Positions 47,506-56,375 of a DNA stretch of 64,000 bases are shown here, piece by piece. Location of the stretch: contig CBFFRQ010000034.1 of assembly GCA_965644315.1 (NCBI GenBank), positions 175,492 to 239,491 of the forward strand. The letters are read 5' to 3'. Source of the DNA: Caecitellus pseudoparvulus (lineage: Eukaryota > Bigyra: Bicosoecida). The notes beneath the pieces are model-generated. The model was not told where the DNA came from and ran no database searches. It was given only the letters and a program-made list of their open reading frames with translations. Positions within the stretch are counted from its first letter, which is position 1, and each line of letters opens with the position of its first letter. Made by a program: the position numbers and the translations under genes.

Positions 47506-48549
47506 ATGGCCGACGGCGCGGGGAGCATGCAGCAGGCGGCAAGGTGGAGGGCCGCGTGCAAGTCAAGGGATACAGGGACACTGCTTGAATTGGTGGATGC
47601 TCAGGAAACACACAGACCTTCCGTCGCTGCGGCACTCACGCAGAATGACGTGCAGCGTGCGTTTGTGACGGCTTGCAGCGTTGGGCATGAGGGGCTGTTT
47701 CGGAAGCTCTTGGCGTTTGGCGGCAGTCTGGCAGTGGATGTGAACGGCTGGGCTGACGCGGGGGGGGATTTCCCCCTCTTGGCTGCCTGTGACATGGGTC
47801 ATAGCGGCATAGTGCGAGAATTGCTCGCGCTGAGCGGGGACAGGGAGGTGAATGTGCACGCCAGTAACCTGAGCGGGCCAGAAGCCGCGTTTCGTCGCGC
47901 CTGCGCGAGAGGACATGATGACGTTGTGCGACTCCTCCTCGCGTTGGAGGGTCCCCGGGCTGTGAATGTGCATGCCCGCGACGTGGACGGGCCCAGTGCG
48001 GCGTTTCGCGCTGCGTGTCGGTTTGGGCATGTTGGTGTCGTGCACACTCTGCTGGCGCTGAGCGGAGATCGAGCGGTGGATGTGCATGCTAGTGACAGGC
48101 TGGGTCCTGAGGCTGGGTTCCGTTGGGCGGCCAGGGGGGGCCACGTGGATGTGCTGCGGCTGCTGCTTGGCCTGACTGGCGAGCGAGCCGTGGATGTGCA
48201 CGTGAAGGAAGGGCGGTGCAGCGAGGCGAGCTTTGTGTTTGCCTGCTTGTTTGGGCAGGTGGGTGTGGTGCAGCTGCTGCTCAGTCTCACGGGTGCCCGG
48301 GCGGTGGATGTGCACGCGGGTGACGGGACCGGCCCCGACTTGGCCTTCCGCGAGGCCTGCCGCCTACAGCAATTGGGCGTGCTGCGTGAGCTGCTGGGTC
48401 TGACTGGCCATCGTGCCATTCCCCTCGAGCAACGGCTGGCAGCGGCAGACATCGCGATCCAGCCAGCGAAGGATGCCATGTGGGGCGGCACCAGTACCCG
48501 GCAGGCGAGGGGTGCCATGGTGCTGCTGCGGGCACAGATGTCTGCCTGA
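47506..48549 (+). CDS. Ankyrin-like repeat protein 1 (347 aa, seven repeats)
   Basis: The ATG at 47,506 (CTACAATGG) starts MADGAGSMQQAARWRAACKS. Seven repeats follow, mostly 38 residues, with the pattern AFRxACxxGHxxVVRxLLALxGxRAVDVHAxDxxGPE; this is an ankyrin helix-turn-helix with a five-residue-longer hairpin. The family C-terminal cap is present (AKDAMWGGTSTRQARGAMVL). Such repeats mediate protein-protein contacts, and no enzymatic domain or membrane segment is seen. It is the first of three head-to-tail paralogues and is separated from the second by ~296 bp with no recognisable feature. Confidence 0.85.
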   Translation: MADGAGSMQQAARWRAACKSRDTGTLLELVDAQETHRPSVAAALTQNDVQRAFVTACSVGHEGLFRKLLAFGGSLAVDVNGWADAGGDFPLLAACDMGHSGIVRELLALSGDREVNVHASNLSGPEAAFRRACARGHDDVVRLLLALEGPRAVNVHARDVDGPSAAFRAACRFGHVGVVHTLLALSGDRAVDVHASDRLGPEAGFRWAARGGHVDVLRLLLGLTGERAVDVHVKEGRCSEASFVFACLFGQVGVVQLLLSLTGARAVDVHAGDGTGPDLAFREACRLQQLGVLRELLGLTGHRAIPLEQRLAAADIAIQPAKDAMWGGTSTRQARGAMVLLRAQMSA

Positions 48550-48845
48550 AGGTTTTCTGCGTGCATTGAGGGAGCAGGGTACAGTCGTGGGCCTCTGGAT
48601 CCGCTCGTGTGCGGGGTTGTAGGCGTGGTGGGTGCGGCTCACGAGGTCCAAAGTGTCAAACAGCGGCTGTGCGGCACCTGGCCGTGGGGCCCCTTATCGC
48701 AAATTGCACCGTTCGAAAACCCCCACACAAGTACCTAGTACTGAAAATTCAAATCCTGTCTCGGTGCCCTGTGGCGGTGAGGTTGCAGCTGCTGCATGCG
48801 TTGTGTGTGTCCACGTTTGTGCGCGGAAATTGGAGGCAACACGCC

Positions 48846-50189
48846 ATGGCTGCACCTTCCACGAAGCTGGGCGCAGTTGAGCAGTGGGCCCGGGCTTGCG
48901 AAGCACATGATGTAGAACAGCTACTGGCTATGCTTCAGAGTGGTTTCCCTGACACCGAGGGGGATTTGGAGTCCCTTGGGTGTAGTGACACCACGGCCGC
49001 CTTCCTCGTCGCATGTCGGGCAGGCCATGTCGAACTGCTACGTGAGCTGTTGAGTCTGGCGGGCGACCAGGCAGTGGACGTGCACCAAAGTGAATGCGAA
49101 GAGTTGGAGGGTGACTTTGTCGGCTTCGACGCAGGTTGGCTGGGCGCCTTCGGGGGCGGCGAGGATCCGGTGACGAGCAGGGTGACGAGGGTGGACTCTG
49201 CAGAGGCTGGCTTCCGAAGCGCCTGCAACCTGGGCCACATTGGCGTCGTGCGTGAGCTGCTGGGCCTGTCTGGAGAGAGGGCAGTGGACGTGCATGCGGC
49301 GGACAAGGTGGGGCCTGAGGCCGCTTTCCGTGTAGCCTGTGCGAATGGGCACCTGGGCGTTGTGCGCGAGTTGCTTGCGTTGGAGGGCGCGCGAGCGGTG
49401 GATGTGCACGCGGCGGATGGGGATGGGCAGGAAGCTGCCTTCCGACTGGCCTGTGGGCATGGGCATGTCTCCGTCGTCCGTGAGCTGCTTCGTCTGGGTG
49501 GAGACCGCGCAGTGGATGTGCATGTCGGTACGGAGGATGGTTTCCAAGCTGCCGCCCGCGGTGGGCATGTGGGTGTGGTGCGGGAGCTCCTGGCGCTGAC
49601 GGGTGCGCGGGAAGTGGATGTGCACGCGCACTGGGCAGGGTCGCCAGAGGGCGCTTTCCGGCGTGCCTGTGCCAATGGACACGTTGACGTGGTGCGCACT
49701 CTGCTGGCGCTGAGCGGTGAGCGGGCTGTGGATGTGCACGCTGGTGGCGCGGCAGGGCCCGAGGCTGGTTTCAGGGCTGCATGCTCGCATGGGCATGTGG
49801 ACGTCGTTCGCATGCTGTTGGGTCTCACAGGCTCCCGCACCGTGGACGTACACGCCGAGCAGGAGTCAGCGTTTCGCACAGCGTGCCGGAATGGCCACCT
49901 GGCGGTGGTGCAGGTACTGCTAGGGCTACCTGGCCACCGCGCCGTTGATGTGCATGTGGGAGATGGCAGCAAGCCTGATTCCTGCTTTGCGTGGGCTGTG
50001 CGGAAAGGCGACACGCTCGTCATGCGCGAGCTGCTGGCACTCACGGGCGAGCGAGCCGTCACCTTGGCAGCCCGACGCGAAGCAGGGGGAGCCGTAGGCC
50101 AGGTGGCGCGGGATGCTGTGTGGTGTGGGACCAGCACCCGGCCTGCCAGGGGCATGCCAGCCCTGCTGCGAGCGGCGCTCCATCAGTGA
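48846..50189 (+). CDS. Ankyrin-like repeat protein 2 (447 aa, nine repeats)
   Basis: The ATG at 48,846 (CGCCATGG) gives an N-terminal helix (KLGAVEQWARACEAHDVEQL) and then nine repeats. Most are 38 residues; the fourth and seventh are 33-34 residues because they lack the GPE segment. Between repeats 1 and 2 lies a ~30-residue acidic/Gly insertion (VGFDAGWLGAFGGGEDP). The C-terminal cap DAVWCGTSTRPARGMPALL is shared with paralogue 1. A protein-interaction role is inferred from the fold alone. The complementary strand is open over most of the gene, an artefact of the GC-rich repeat. Confidence 0.85.
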   Translation: MAAPSTKLGAVEQWARACEAHDVEQLLAMLQSGFPDTEGDLESLGCSDTTAAFLVACRAGHVELLRELLSLAGDQAVDVHQSECEELEGDFVGFDAGWLGAFGGGEDPVTSRVTRVDSAEAGFRSACNLGHIGVVRELLGLSGERAVDVHAADKVGPEAAFRVACANGHLGVVRELLALEGARAVDVHAADGDGQEAAFRLACGHGHVSVVRELLRLGGDRAVDVHVGTEDGFQAAARGGHVGVVRELLALTGAREVDVHAHWAGSPEGAFRRACANGHVDVVRTLLALSGERAVDVHAGGAAGPEAGFRAACSHGHVDVVRMLLGLTGSRTVDVHAEQESAFRTACRNGHLAVVQVLLGLPGHRAVDVHVGDGSKPDSCFAWAVRKGDTLVMRELLALTGERAVTLAARREAGGAVGQVARDAVWCGTSTRPARGMPALLRAALHQ

Positions 50190-50366
50190 ACTTTGAGGGG
50201 GGCAAGGGGAATGCAGAGCGACGTGGAGTTTTACATTTCATACACGCCGCAGTTGAGTGCTCTTTTGTTGAACTTTGTCGCAGAACTAAGCGGCCTCGTA
50301 TGACCTTTGAGGGGGAAGGTTTCGTGGAGCAGCTGCACGCATTTGCGGAATTTGACCCTGCGCTCC

Positions 50367-52067
50367 ATGGACGGGTGGGGGTGGGCAGTGGACGAGCCAG
50401 GAGAGTGGACAGCGGCACGGGAACCCGGCGGCGTCCCACAGTGGGCCGAATTGTCGCAGCCAGCTGAAGATGGCGGGCAAAAGAGCGCCGAGGGCGTTTC
50501 AACCCAGGACGAGTTTGTTTCTGCATGCAAAGACGGCTGCGTGGACCGAGTGCGCCAGTTGCTCGCCTTGACGGGCGAGCAGGCAGTGTGTCCACACAGC
50601 AATAGCAGCGAGGGGTTCAGACTGGCGTGCGAACATGGGCACTTGCCCGTGCTGCGGGAGCTGCTCGCGTTGGAGTCGGGCCGCGCCGTGGACGTGCACG
50701 CGAGAGGGCGACAAGGGCCCGAGGCTGCCTTCCGCAAAGCGTGCCAGCACGGCCACGTCGCTGTCGTGCGTGAACTGCTGGAACTGGGCGGCCCCCGTGC
50801 CGTTAACGTGCACGCTGGGGACTGGGATGGCGCAGATGCCGGGTTTCGCTTGGCATGTGCACACGGGCACGTTGAAGTGGTGCGCTTGCTGCTTCAGCTG
50901 CAGGGGGAGCGTGCAATCGACCCACGGGTGGCGGACGAGGGGGGGCCTGACGCGGCGCTGCGGACCGCCTGCGCGAGCGGCCATGTGGCAGTGGTCCGTG
51001 AGCTCTTGGGTCTGGGGCCCGACCGCACCGTGAACGTGCACGTTCGGGGAGAGACGTGCTTTCGCGCAGCCTGTGCCAACGGCCACACGGAGGTTGTCCA
51101 GGAGCTCCTAGCACTGTCTGGGCCTCGTGCAGTGGATGTGCATGCTGCAGATGAAGACGGCCCGGAGGCCGGCTTCAGACGAGCTTGCCGAGGTGGGCAC
51201 CGCGGTGTGGTGCGCCTGCTCCTGTCACTGGTTGGGTCGCGGGAAGTGGATGTCCACGCCGTGGAGGAAGCAGGCTTTCGCCAGGCATGCTACAACGGCC
51301 ATGTTGACGTCGTTCGTGATCTGCTGCACTTGTCTGGACACAGGGCCGTGGACGTGCATGTCAAGGCAGAGAGTGCTTTTCGCTGGGCTTGCTCGTACGG
51401 CCACGTGGAAGTCGTGCGGGAGTTACTGGCCCTCACGGACCATCGGAGAGTTGATGTCCATGCCAACGGCAGCGTCTGTCTTGAGTGGGCGTGCCAGGCA
51501 AACGTGGAGGTCGTGCGCCTCCTGCTCGCCTTGGAGGGGGATCGGGCCGTTGACGTGCATGCGCGAGACAGCGCAGGTCCCGAGGTCGCCTTTCGAACAG
51601 CCTGCATGTACGGCCATGCTGACATTGTGCGCGAGCTGCTCGAACTGTCTGGCTCACGCGAAGTGGACGTCCACGCACGGGATGAGCGCGGTGCAGAGGC
51701 CGGCTTCCGCAGAGCCTGTGCGAACGGCCACGTGGGCGTTGTGCGCGAACTGCTTGCGTTGGGGGGCGGTCGGGCCGTTGATGTGCACGCTGCCGATAGG
51801 CACGGGCTCGATGCGGCCTTCAGAGGCGCGTGCAGGGACGGCCATGTTGAGGTCCTCACCGAGCTGCTTGCGCTGACAGGCGCCAGAAGAGTGCCTGCGA
51901 AGGCCAGGCGGGAAGCTGGGCAAGTGGCTGTGTTTGCTGCCAAGCAGGCAGTCTGGTGTGGGAGGGGGATGGCACACGCACGGCGGTGCAATCCAGCAAT
52001 AATGCCTACAAGTAGGCATTATTGCCTTAGATATATCAACAAATATATTATATCAAATTTCTTTTAA
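50367..52067 (+). CDS. Ankyrin-like repeat protein 3 (13 repeats), 3' end replaced by AT-rich DNA
   Basis: The ATG at 50,367 gives MDGWGWAVDEPGEW and then 13 repeats of the same family (33-, 34- and 38-residue units; one, at ~51,480, is a residue short and lacks the usual Gly-His). The family cap begins (AAKQAVWCG) but diverges right after it. Instead of TSTRxARGMxxLL the frame runs through an unrelated stretch, across a perfect inverted repeat and into AT-rich DNA, ending RYINKYIISNFF at 52,067. An alternative ATG at 50,300 opens a different frame of 56 codons before this start and could act as an upstream ORF. I infer that the original gene was cut at its extreme 3' end by a chromosome break or insertion. 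The protein may still fold because all repeats are intact. Confidence 0.75.
   Translation: MDGWGWAVDEPGEWTAAREPGGVPQWAELSQPAEDGGQKSAEGVSTQDEFVSACKDGCVDRVRQLLALTGEQAVCPHSNSSEGFRLACEHGHLPVLRELLALESGRAVDVHARGRQGPEAAFRKACQHGHVAVVRELLELGGPRAVNVHAGDWDGADAGFRLACAHGHVEVVRLLLQLQGERAIDPRVADEGGPDAALRTACASGHVAVVRELLGLGPDRTVNVHVRGETCFRAACANGHTEVVQELLALSGPRAVDVHAADEDGPEAGFRRACRGGHRGVVRLLLSLVGSREVDVHAVEEAGFRQACYNGHVDVVRDLLHLSGHRAVDVHVKAESAFRWACSYGHVEVVRELLALTDHRRVDVHANGSVCLEWACQANVEVVRLLLALEGDRAVDVHARDSAGPEVAFRTACMYGHADIVRELLELSGSREVDVHARDERGAEAGFRRACANGHVGVVRELLALGGGRAVDVHAADRHGLDAAFRGACRDGHVEVLTELLALTGARRVPAKARREAGQVAVFAAKQAVWCGRGMAHARRCNPAIMPTSRHYCLRYINKYIISNFF
51996..52025. repeat. Perfect 14-bp inverted repeat at the AT-rich junction
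   Basis: Arms at 51,996-52,009 and 52,012-52,025 are exact reverse complements separated by AA (GCAATAATGCCTAC / GTAGGCATTATTGC). They sit at the point where ankyrin gene 3 gives way to AT-rich sequence. Short perfect hairpins are common in protist mitochondrial DNA, and fold-back repeats can also arise during break repair. Confidence 0.9.
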
Positions 52068-52560
52068 TATGTGCTTATCTATATCATTAAATATATATAA
52101 TTAAATATCAACGAAGTTAAAATATTATTAAAACTATCTAATAAACAATTAAGAAAAAGAAAAATATAAAATATATAATACTATCTTAATAATATCTGCG
52201 AAGCTATGATTTATACGCTTTAGCGTGTAAATCTCTAATATGATAATTTTAATTATCCTATCATTCATATCTCTAATATATCTATACTAAATCAAAACTA
52301 AATCTAAAATACAGCATTAATGTTATTTATAACAGATATCATAAAAATAAATTCTAACCGTCTCAAAAGATACAGAACAACAGAAAAAACATATATATTT
52401 TAAAAAAAAATACAAAGCTTTTATATATATAGATTTCAAAGATGTATTTTAGGTTGTAGTGTATGAATAACTTTGCGAGAATATAAATAAAAGGTGTCTT
52501 TGCGAAAATATAAAATGAACGAGCCATAAATTATATATACACAAACATTTATAAAAAAAT
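52026..52560. other. AT-rich segment (~535 bp) of foreign composition
   Basis: The base composition changes abruptly from GC-rich coding DNA to mostly A and T. No ORF, tRNA cloverleaf or rRNA stretch could be recognised. It contains a second hairpin at 52,211-52,230 (TTATACGCT / AGCGTGTAA, one mismatch), repeated ATCTCTAATAT motifs, and a direct repeat of CTTTGCGA(G/A)AATATAAA near 52,471 and 52,499. It ends directly in degenerate telomere repeats. Captured organellar (mitochondrial) DNA is my leading explanation. A fragment of an AT-rich virus-like integrant or a native subtelomeric spacer are alternatives. Confidence 0.6.
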
Positions 52561-52602
52561 AGGTTTAGGTTAGGGTTAGGGTTAGGGTTAGGGTTAGGGT
52601 TA
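52561..52602 (+). repeat. Interstitial telomere tract (about 7 units)
   Basis: The tract starts with two imperfect units (AGGTTTAGG, TTAGGG) and continues as exact TTAGGG to the register TTAG at 52,602, where the first retrotransposon begins. Orientation (G-strand towards the right) matches the terminal array, as expected for an older chromosome end now buried. Confidence 0.95.
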
Positions 52603-52608
52603 GCTACT

Positions 52609-52618
52609 CAATGCATTG
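52609..52618. repeat. Palindrome CAATGCATTG at the 3' end of the inner element
   Basis: A perfect 10-bp palindrome six bases inside the element/telomere junction. The same sequence lies six bases inside the corresponding junction of the outer element (55,551-55,560). Its conserved distance suggests a structural role at the RNA 3' end. Confidence 0.8.
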
Positions 52619-53218
52619 CAGATTGCCTCCATGCAGGCTACATCATGGTACAGCTTGGGCTTGGACATGTGGTGCCACCTGCGCCACAACAGAATGCAGT
52701 GACACAGACACCACGACGGCACCGCTTGCACGGCTTTGCGACTAGCACAGACTCGTGTCCGTTGTATAAGTCGCCGTCTGTCTTGGCGCTTCAGCGCCCG
52801 CCCCGGTGGGATGGTCTTGAGGTGTAGGTCCAGGTCTCGGTCCACTCTTGTCTTGTCCGTCCAGTCCAGTCTCGTCCGTCTCGGTCCGATGTCCAGGGGT
52901 GGAGACCCGACTTGCTTGGCTTGGGTGGCGGTGTGGGCTGGAGGATATGGACTCGACACGGACTGGGTGTTGCTGAGATGCAAGCACACGACCCAGCCCG
53001 GCTGTCCCTTCGGCTCAGGTTTGGGGGCGGCCTCACAGATCTTGCTGCAAGTGCCTTCCCCTTCCACTGAGCCGAGTCCTGATGTGTTGGTATCGATGTT
53101 GGGTTGGTGATGGTGAGGTTGGGTTGGACTTTCCAATGTCCGATGTCAGCTATGTGCGTCGGTCGCGACACAAAGCTTCAGTCATGTGTGGCACAGGGAG
53201 TATGCCCCCACAGGTGAC

Positions 53219-55302
53219 TTACATCAGGCGTCCACCCATCTGCCCGATCGAGATGTGGGGCACATCCTTGACCTTGGGCAGGCGACCCTCGCCGTCTTCA
53301 GGCACCAGCCGCTTGAGGGGGTCCTTGACCTCAGCCTCCAGGGTGGCGGCCTGCTGTCGGGTCATCCGCCCATGAGGCATGGCCACCCTTGTGCCCTTGC
53401 CAGCGATGAGGGTCTGGGGGTGCACGGTGCCGTCGGTGGCCTTGTGAGGCAGGGGGGGGAAGTCATCTCGGAGAGACTGGAGTGCCCCTCGAAGCCTGTC
53501 CCGGAAGGGTGCTGGACTGCCCGCCTCGGGTGTGGTCCAGATCCGGTACAAGACGTTGATGCCTTCGGCTGCCAGCCGGGTCATGCACTTGTGCAGGGGC
53601 AGCTCGTCATGGAGGTCAGGGATGTCGGGGTTCCACAGCACCAGCTTGCCTCGATCATGGTCGACGAGGATGAGCTGCAGATGGGCCGTGTTGTCGGTCC
53701 ACACCTCTCGAAGTGCGAAGGCATACAGCACTCCGTCGAGGTGCCCCTCTTGGTCACCCTCTTCATCAACCTGGCTGGGGTCGACGCCGGCCTGGCCAAG
53801 GTCATCATGCCCGGCTGGGGCACGGTACCCTTGGTTGATGCGGTCGATGAGCAGGTGCAGGCCGGGAAGCAGGACTGGTGGTGTACCTGGGGCCAGGAAG
53901 GTGTCATCCGGCGAGTGCTGGTGCAGCATGTTGCGGAAGACGGCCACCCGTTGCCCGTCTGAGCGGAAGGGGGAGGGTGGCTTCTGGCCGACGTCCATGA
54001 TGTCCGAGCTGGACGAGTCACTGACCACCCCCTCCAGCTGCCTGACCATGTGCTTGAAGGCAAGCTGGGCAGCGTTGATGGTGGCTGCATGCTGGAGTAG
54101 GAGGAGGTCCCCAGCCTCGAAGACCCTCTCCCCTGCTGCCGTCTCGAGACAGGCCTGGACACAGGCCCGCCCCCCACGTTAGAGTACACGTGGGTCGATG
54201 ACAGCAGGTCGGCCAGAGGGCCAGGCTTGATGGGGTACTCGGCCAGGTGCTCGGGTGTCCGCACACTGTCATGAAGAGGCACCACCCTTGTGATCACCTC
54301 CCATGCTGCTGCTGCAGACGGCCGATACCGGTGCACCTCGGGGCTTGCCTCGCCCGACGGGGTGGGGGACGGCCACTTGCGGTCGACGCCCCGCTGCACC
54401 CTTGATGAAGGCAACATGGCATGCACCACAGGGGTGGTGACGGTATCTTTGGGTGAGCCTTGGGTGGCAGGTGGTGAGGTTGGTCGAGGTGCAGGTGGCC
54501 GGACGTTCTTGATGAAGACGTCCTCGAAGGTGAGGGATCGTCCGGCTGACTTGCCCTTTCCTCGCTTGCCTCGACGGGTCTTCTTCTTCTTCGGTGCCTT
54601 GTCGAGCTGAGTGTCAGTCCAGGTCGATGGTGTCTTGGTGTCGACAGGTGCATCACCCTCGGAGGGGACGGATTGTCTGACACTGGGACGGACGGCTTGG
54701 GCTGGCACGGGGCCATGGTCGAAGTGGGACCTAACGAGGCACATGACCTTGGCAACATCACCTGACTGGCAGGCGATTTCGGTTGCTTCCTTGGTCACTT
54801 GGTGGGCCACTTGGATGGCGGTGGGGTGGGCCTTCACCTTCACTTTCGCCTTCGCCGATGCGAACTGCTTGGTGTTGGTGTAGGCCACGGCGACGAACCC
54901 ACCTTGGCCGACTCGAATGGCGAAGTCGTCCTCTTGAGCAGCAAGAATGCGAAGTTGACGTGCCACTGTTGGTGAATCACCCTCACTTCCGAGCGTGACG
55001 AGGATGGTTGGCGATCCGGTGGGTCCCTGGCGCAGGGCCGCATTGGCGTTGCCGAATTCCGCACTCAGCCCTGGGATCAGCCGTTCGGCGGCTTCCCCAT
55101 AGACCTCGAGCCACATGTCCCGTGCCGAAGATGAACTATCATGATCAGTCTTGGGCAGGGGTCCTCCAAGCTCGAAGGTGCGTGCGGCACCCCGACGTGG
55201 CATGTCAGTGAAGACACCTGTTCTGGGGCCGAGCACTTGCTTGCGCTTCAGGCACCCCTCCACGAAGAGGACCCCCAGGACTTGATCCACTTGGGCGTTC
55301 AT
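53219..55302 (-). CDS. Gag-like protein of the inner element, interrupted by a one-base frameshift
   Basis: The ATG at 55,302 (MNAQVDQVLGVLFVEGC) aligns with the start of the outer element's ORF. The conserved signature RTGVFTDMPRRGAARTFELG follows. The frame is open to about 54,175, where a run of six G on the coding strand (54,171-54,176 region) shifts it by one. The homologous continuation (CVQACLETAAGERVFEAGD, then SDSSSSD, PPVLLPGLHLLIDRIN, DHDRGKLVLWNPDIPD) runs in the second frame to a stop at 53,219. The stop falls just before the point where the outer element enters its endonuclease domain. No CCHC knuckle is visible. Overall similarity to the outer copy is roughly half of the residues. 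The homopolymer slip could be genuine decay, programmed slippage or sequencing error. Confidence 0.75.
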
Positions 55303-55528
55303 GATGCTTGTCAATGATGCTTTTGATGTCGATCCCAGGTGCATGCCCCGACCGAGGGCGCAAACTGGGAGCCACGGTGCGATGGTGTGCGGAATTCGCA
55401 CTACCCCGCCCCGGTGCGCACCACCCAACCAGCAAGCACTGTGCAACACCACACTTGGGTGCACGAGCGCCTGGATTAGGCAATGTTAGCACTTCACAAC
55501 TTGTGATTAGCTTGACATTTGGAAAGTT

Positions 55529-55544
55529 TTAGGGTTAGGGTTAG
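55529..55544 (+). repeat. Short telomere tract between the two retrotransposons
   Basis: TTAGGGTTAGGGTTAG separates the 5' end of the inner element from the 3' end of the outer one. It ends in the same TTAG register as the tract at 52,602, so both elements joined the repeat at the same phase. Confidence 0.95.
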
Positions 55545-56375
55545 TTCATTCAATGCATTGCATGTCGCCTTCACGCTTGCACGCGATACAGCTTGGGCAT
55601 CACATGTAGCGTTCGCTGCTGTGCACAAGGCACACCAGGAGCGCTACAGCGGCTCCCACTCTCGTGGGTCTGCAGCCATCACGGACATACGTCCGTTGTA
55701 TGAGCCGCCGCTTGCTAGGGCGCGCCCGCGCCCGCCCATACGTGTCGAACTGCCCCGCCCGCGCCCTCTCGGCTCAGTCGGCTGAGCCAGAGGGGGCCGG
55801 GCCCACTCTTGCTTCGTTCCAGTCCACACTTCGCTTCATAATTCAGAAACCCCCCGCTTCTCCTGGCCCTTGCCAGGCACTGCACGTGTGCCTGGGGCCA
55901 CTGCGCGCTGTCCTGAGCCGCAGTGGCCGCCTTCGGGTGGCGTTTCACGACGGTGTTGCACTGCACCACGCCGGTGGTAGCAGCGCGCACCGCCGGAACA
56001 ACGCCACCCGCGCACCAAGAACACCAAGAACACCTCCTTTTCTTCACAGATAATCCAGCTGACTCATCACTCAAGGCCCTGAGGACCTGTGCGCCCCGCC
56101 TGCGACGTTGCCCCGCGCGCCCGCGTGTTCACCCTGCCAAATTCCGCGCGCCCCGTCACAGGAATCTATCTCGGGCTGCACGTGGACCCCGAGCCATCAT
56201 GTAAGTATACTGGACATATTCACTTCATCATCTTCCAACTTTCCGCAGGTTCCGTCATTCATCAAGGACATCACATCACCCTGCTCTCGCACTTCGCTCA
56301 GCCACGACCGTGGTTGTCACCACGCCACGCCGTAAGCTTGCACCGCCTCGCGCCGCGCTCTACACACATCGCCCG
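55545..56375 (-). other. 3' region of the outer retrotransposon
   Basis: About 830 bp without a convincing ORF. It ends in the palindrome CAATGCATTG (55,551-55,560). Stretches such as CGTCCGTTGTATGAGCCGCCG near 55,690 recur in the inner element's 3' region near 52,757, which shows that the two share a 3' recognition region. It is presumably the RNA segment bound by the reverse transcriptase. Confidence 0.6.

Larger units (their letters stand above)
52603..55528 (-). mobile_element. Telomere-inserted non-LTR retrotransposon, inner copy (Gag-only, 2.9 kb)
   Basis: Telomere repeats bound it on both sides. Its 3' end (left) joins the tract after TTAG and carries the palindrome CAATGCATTG. Its 5' end (right) shares a 55-bp identical block with the outer element. 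It contains one Gag-like coding region with a frameshift and a ~615-bp 3' region (52,603-53,218) homologous in places to the 3' region of the outer element (CGTCCGTTGTATRAG). No endonuclease or reverse transcriptase sequence is present. About a dozen extra bases (TTGGAAAGTT) lie between the shared 5' end TTGACAT and the next telomere tract. There is no poly(A) tail and no target-site duplication beyond the repeat itself. Confidence 0.85.

Noticed and set aside
48935-50155. Minus-strand 406-codon frame with a repeated CTSTARSP pattern
   Set aside because: The apparent repeat is just the complement of the ankyrin RAVDVHA repeat.
52026-52560. AT-rich segment as an integrated virophage- or virus-like element
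   Set aside because: Too short, with no open frame and no terminal repeats flanking it; kept only as a minor alternative to organelle DNA.
52600-53136. Minus-strand 178-codon frame at the 3' end of the inner element
   Set aside because: Low-complexity frame that runs up to the element's 3' terminus; it lies after the Gag stop and reads as 3' UTR.
53186-53962. Plus-strand 258-codon frame in the inner retrotransposon
   Set aside because: Antisense to Gag sequence that is conserved between the two elements.
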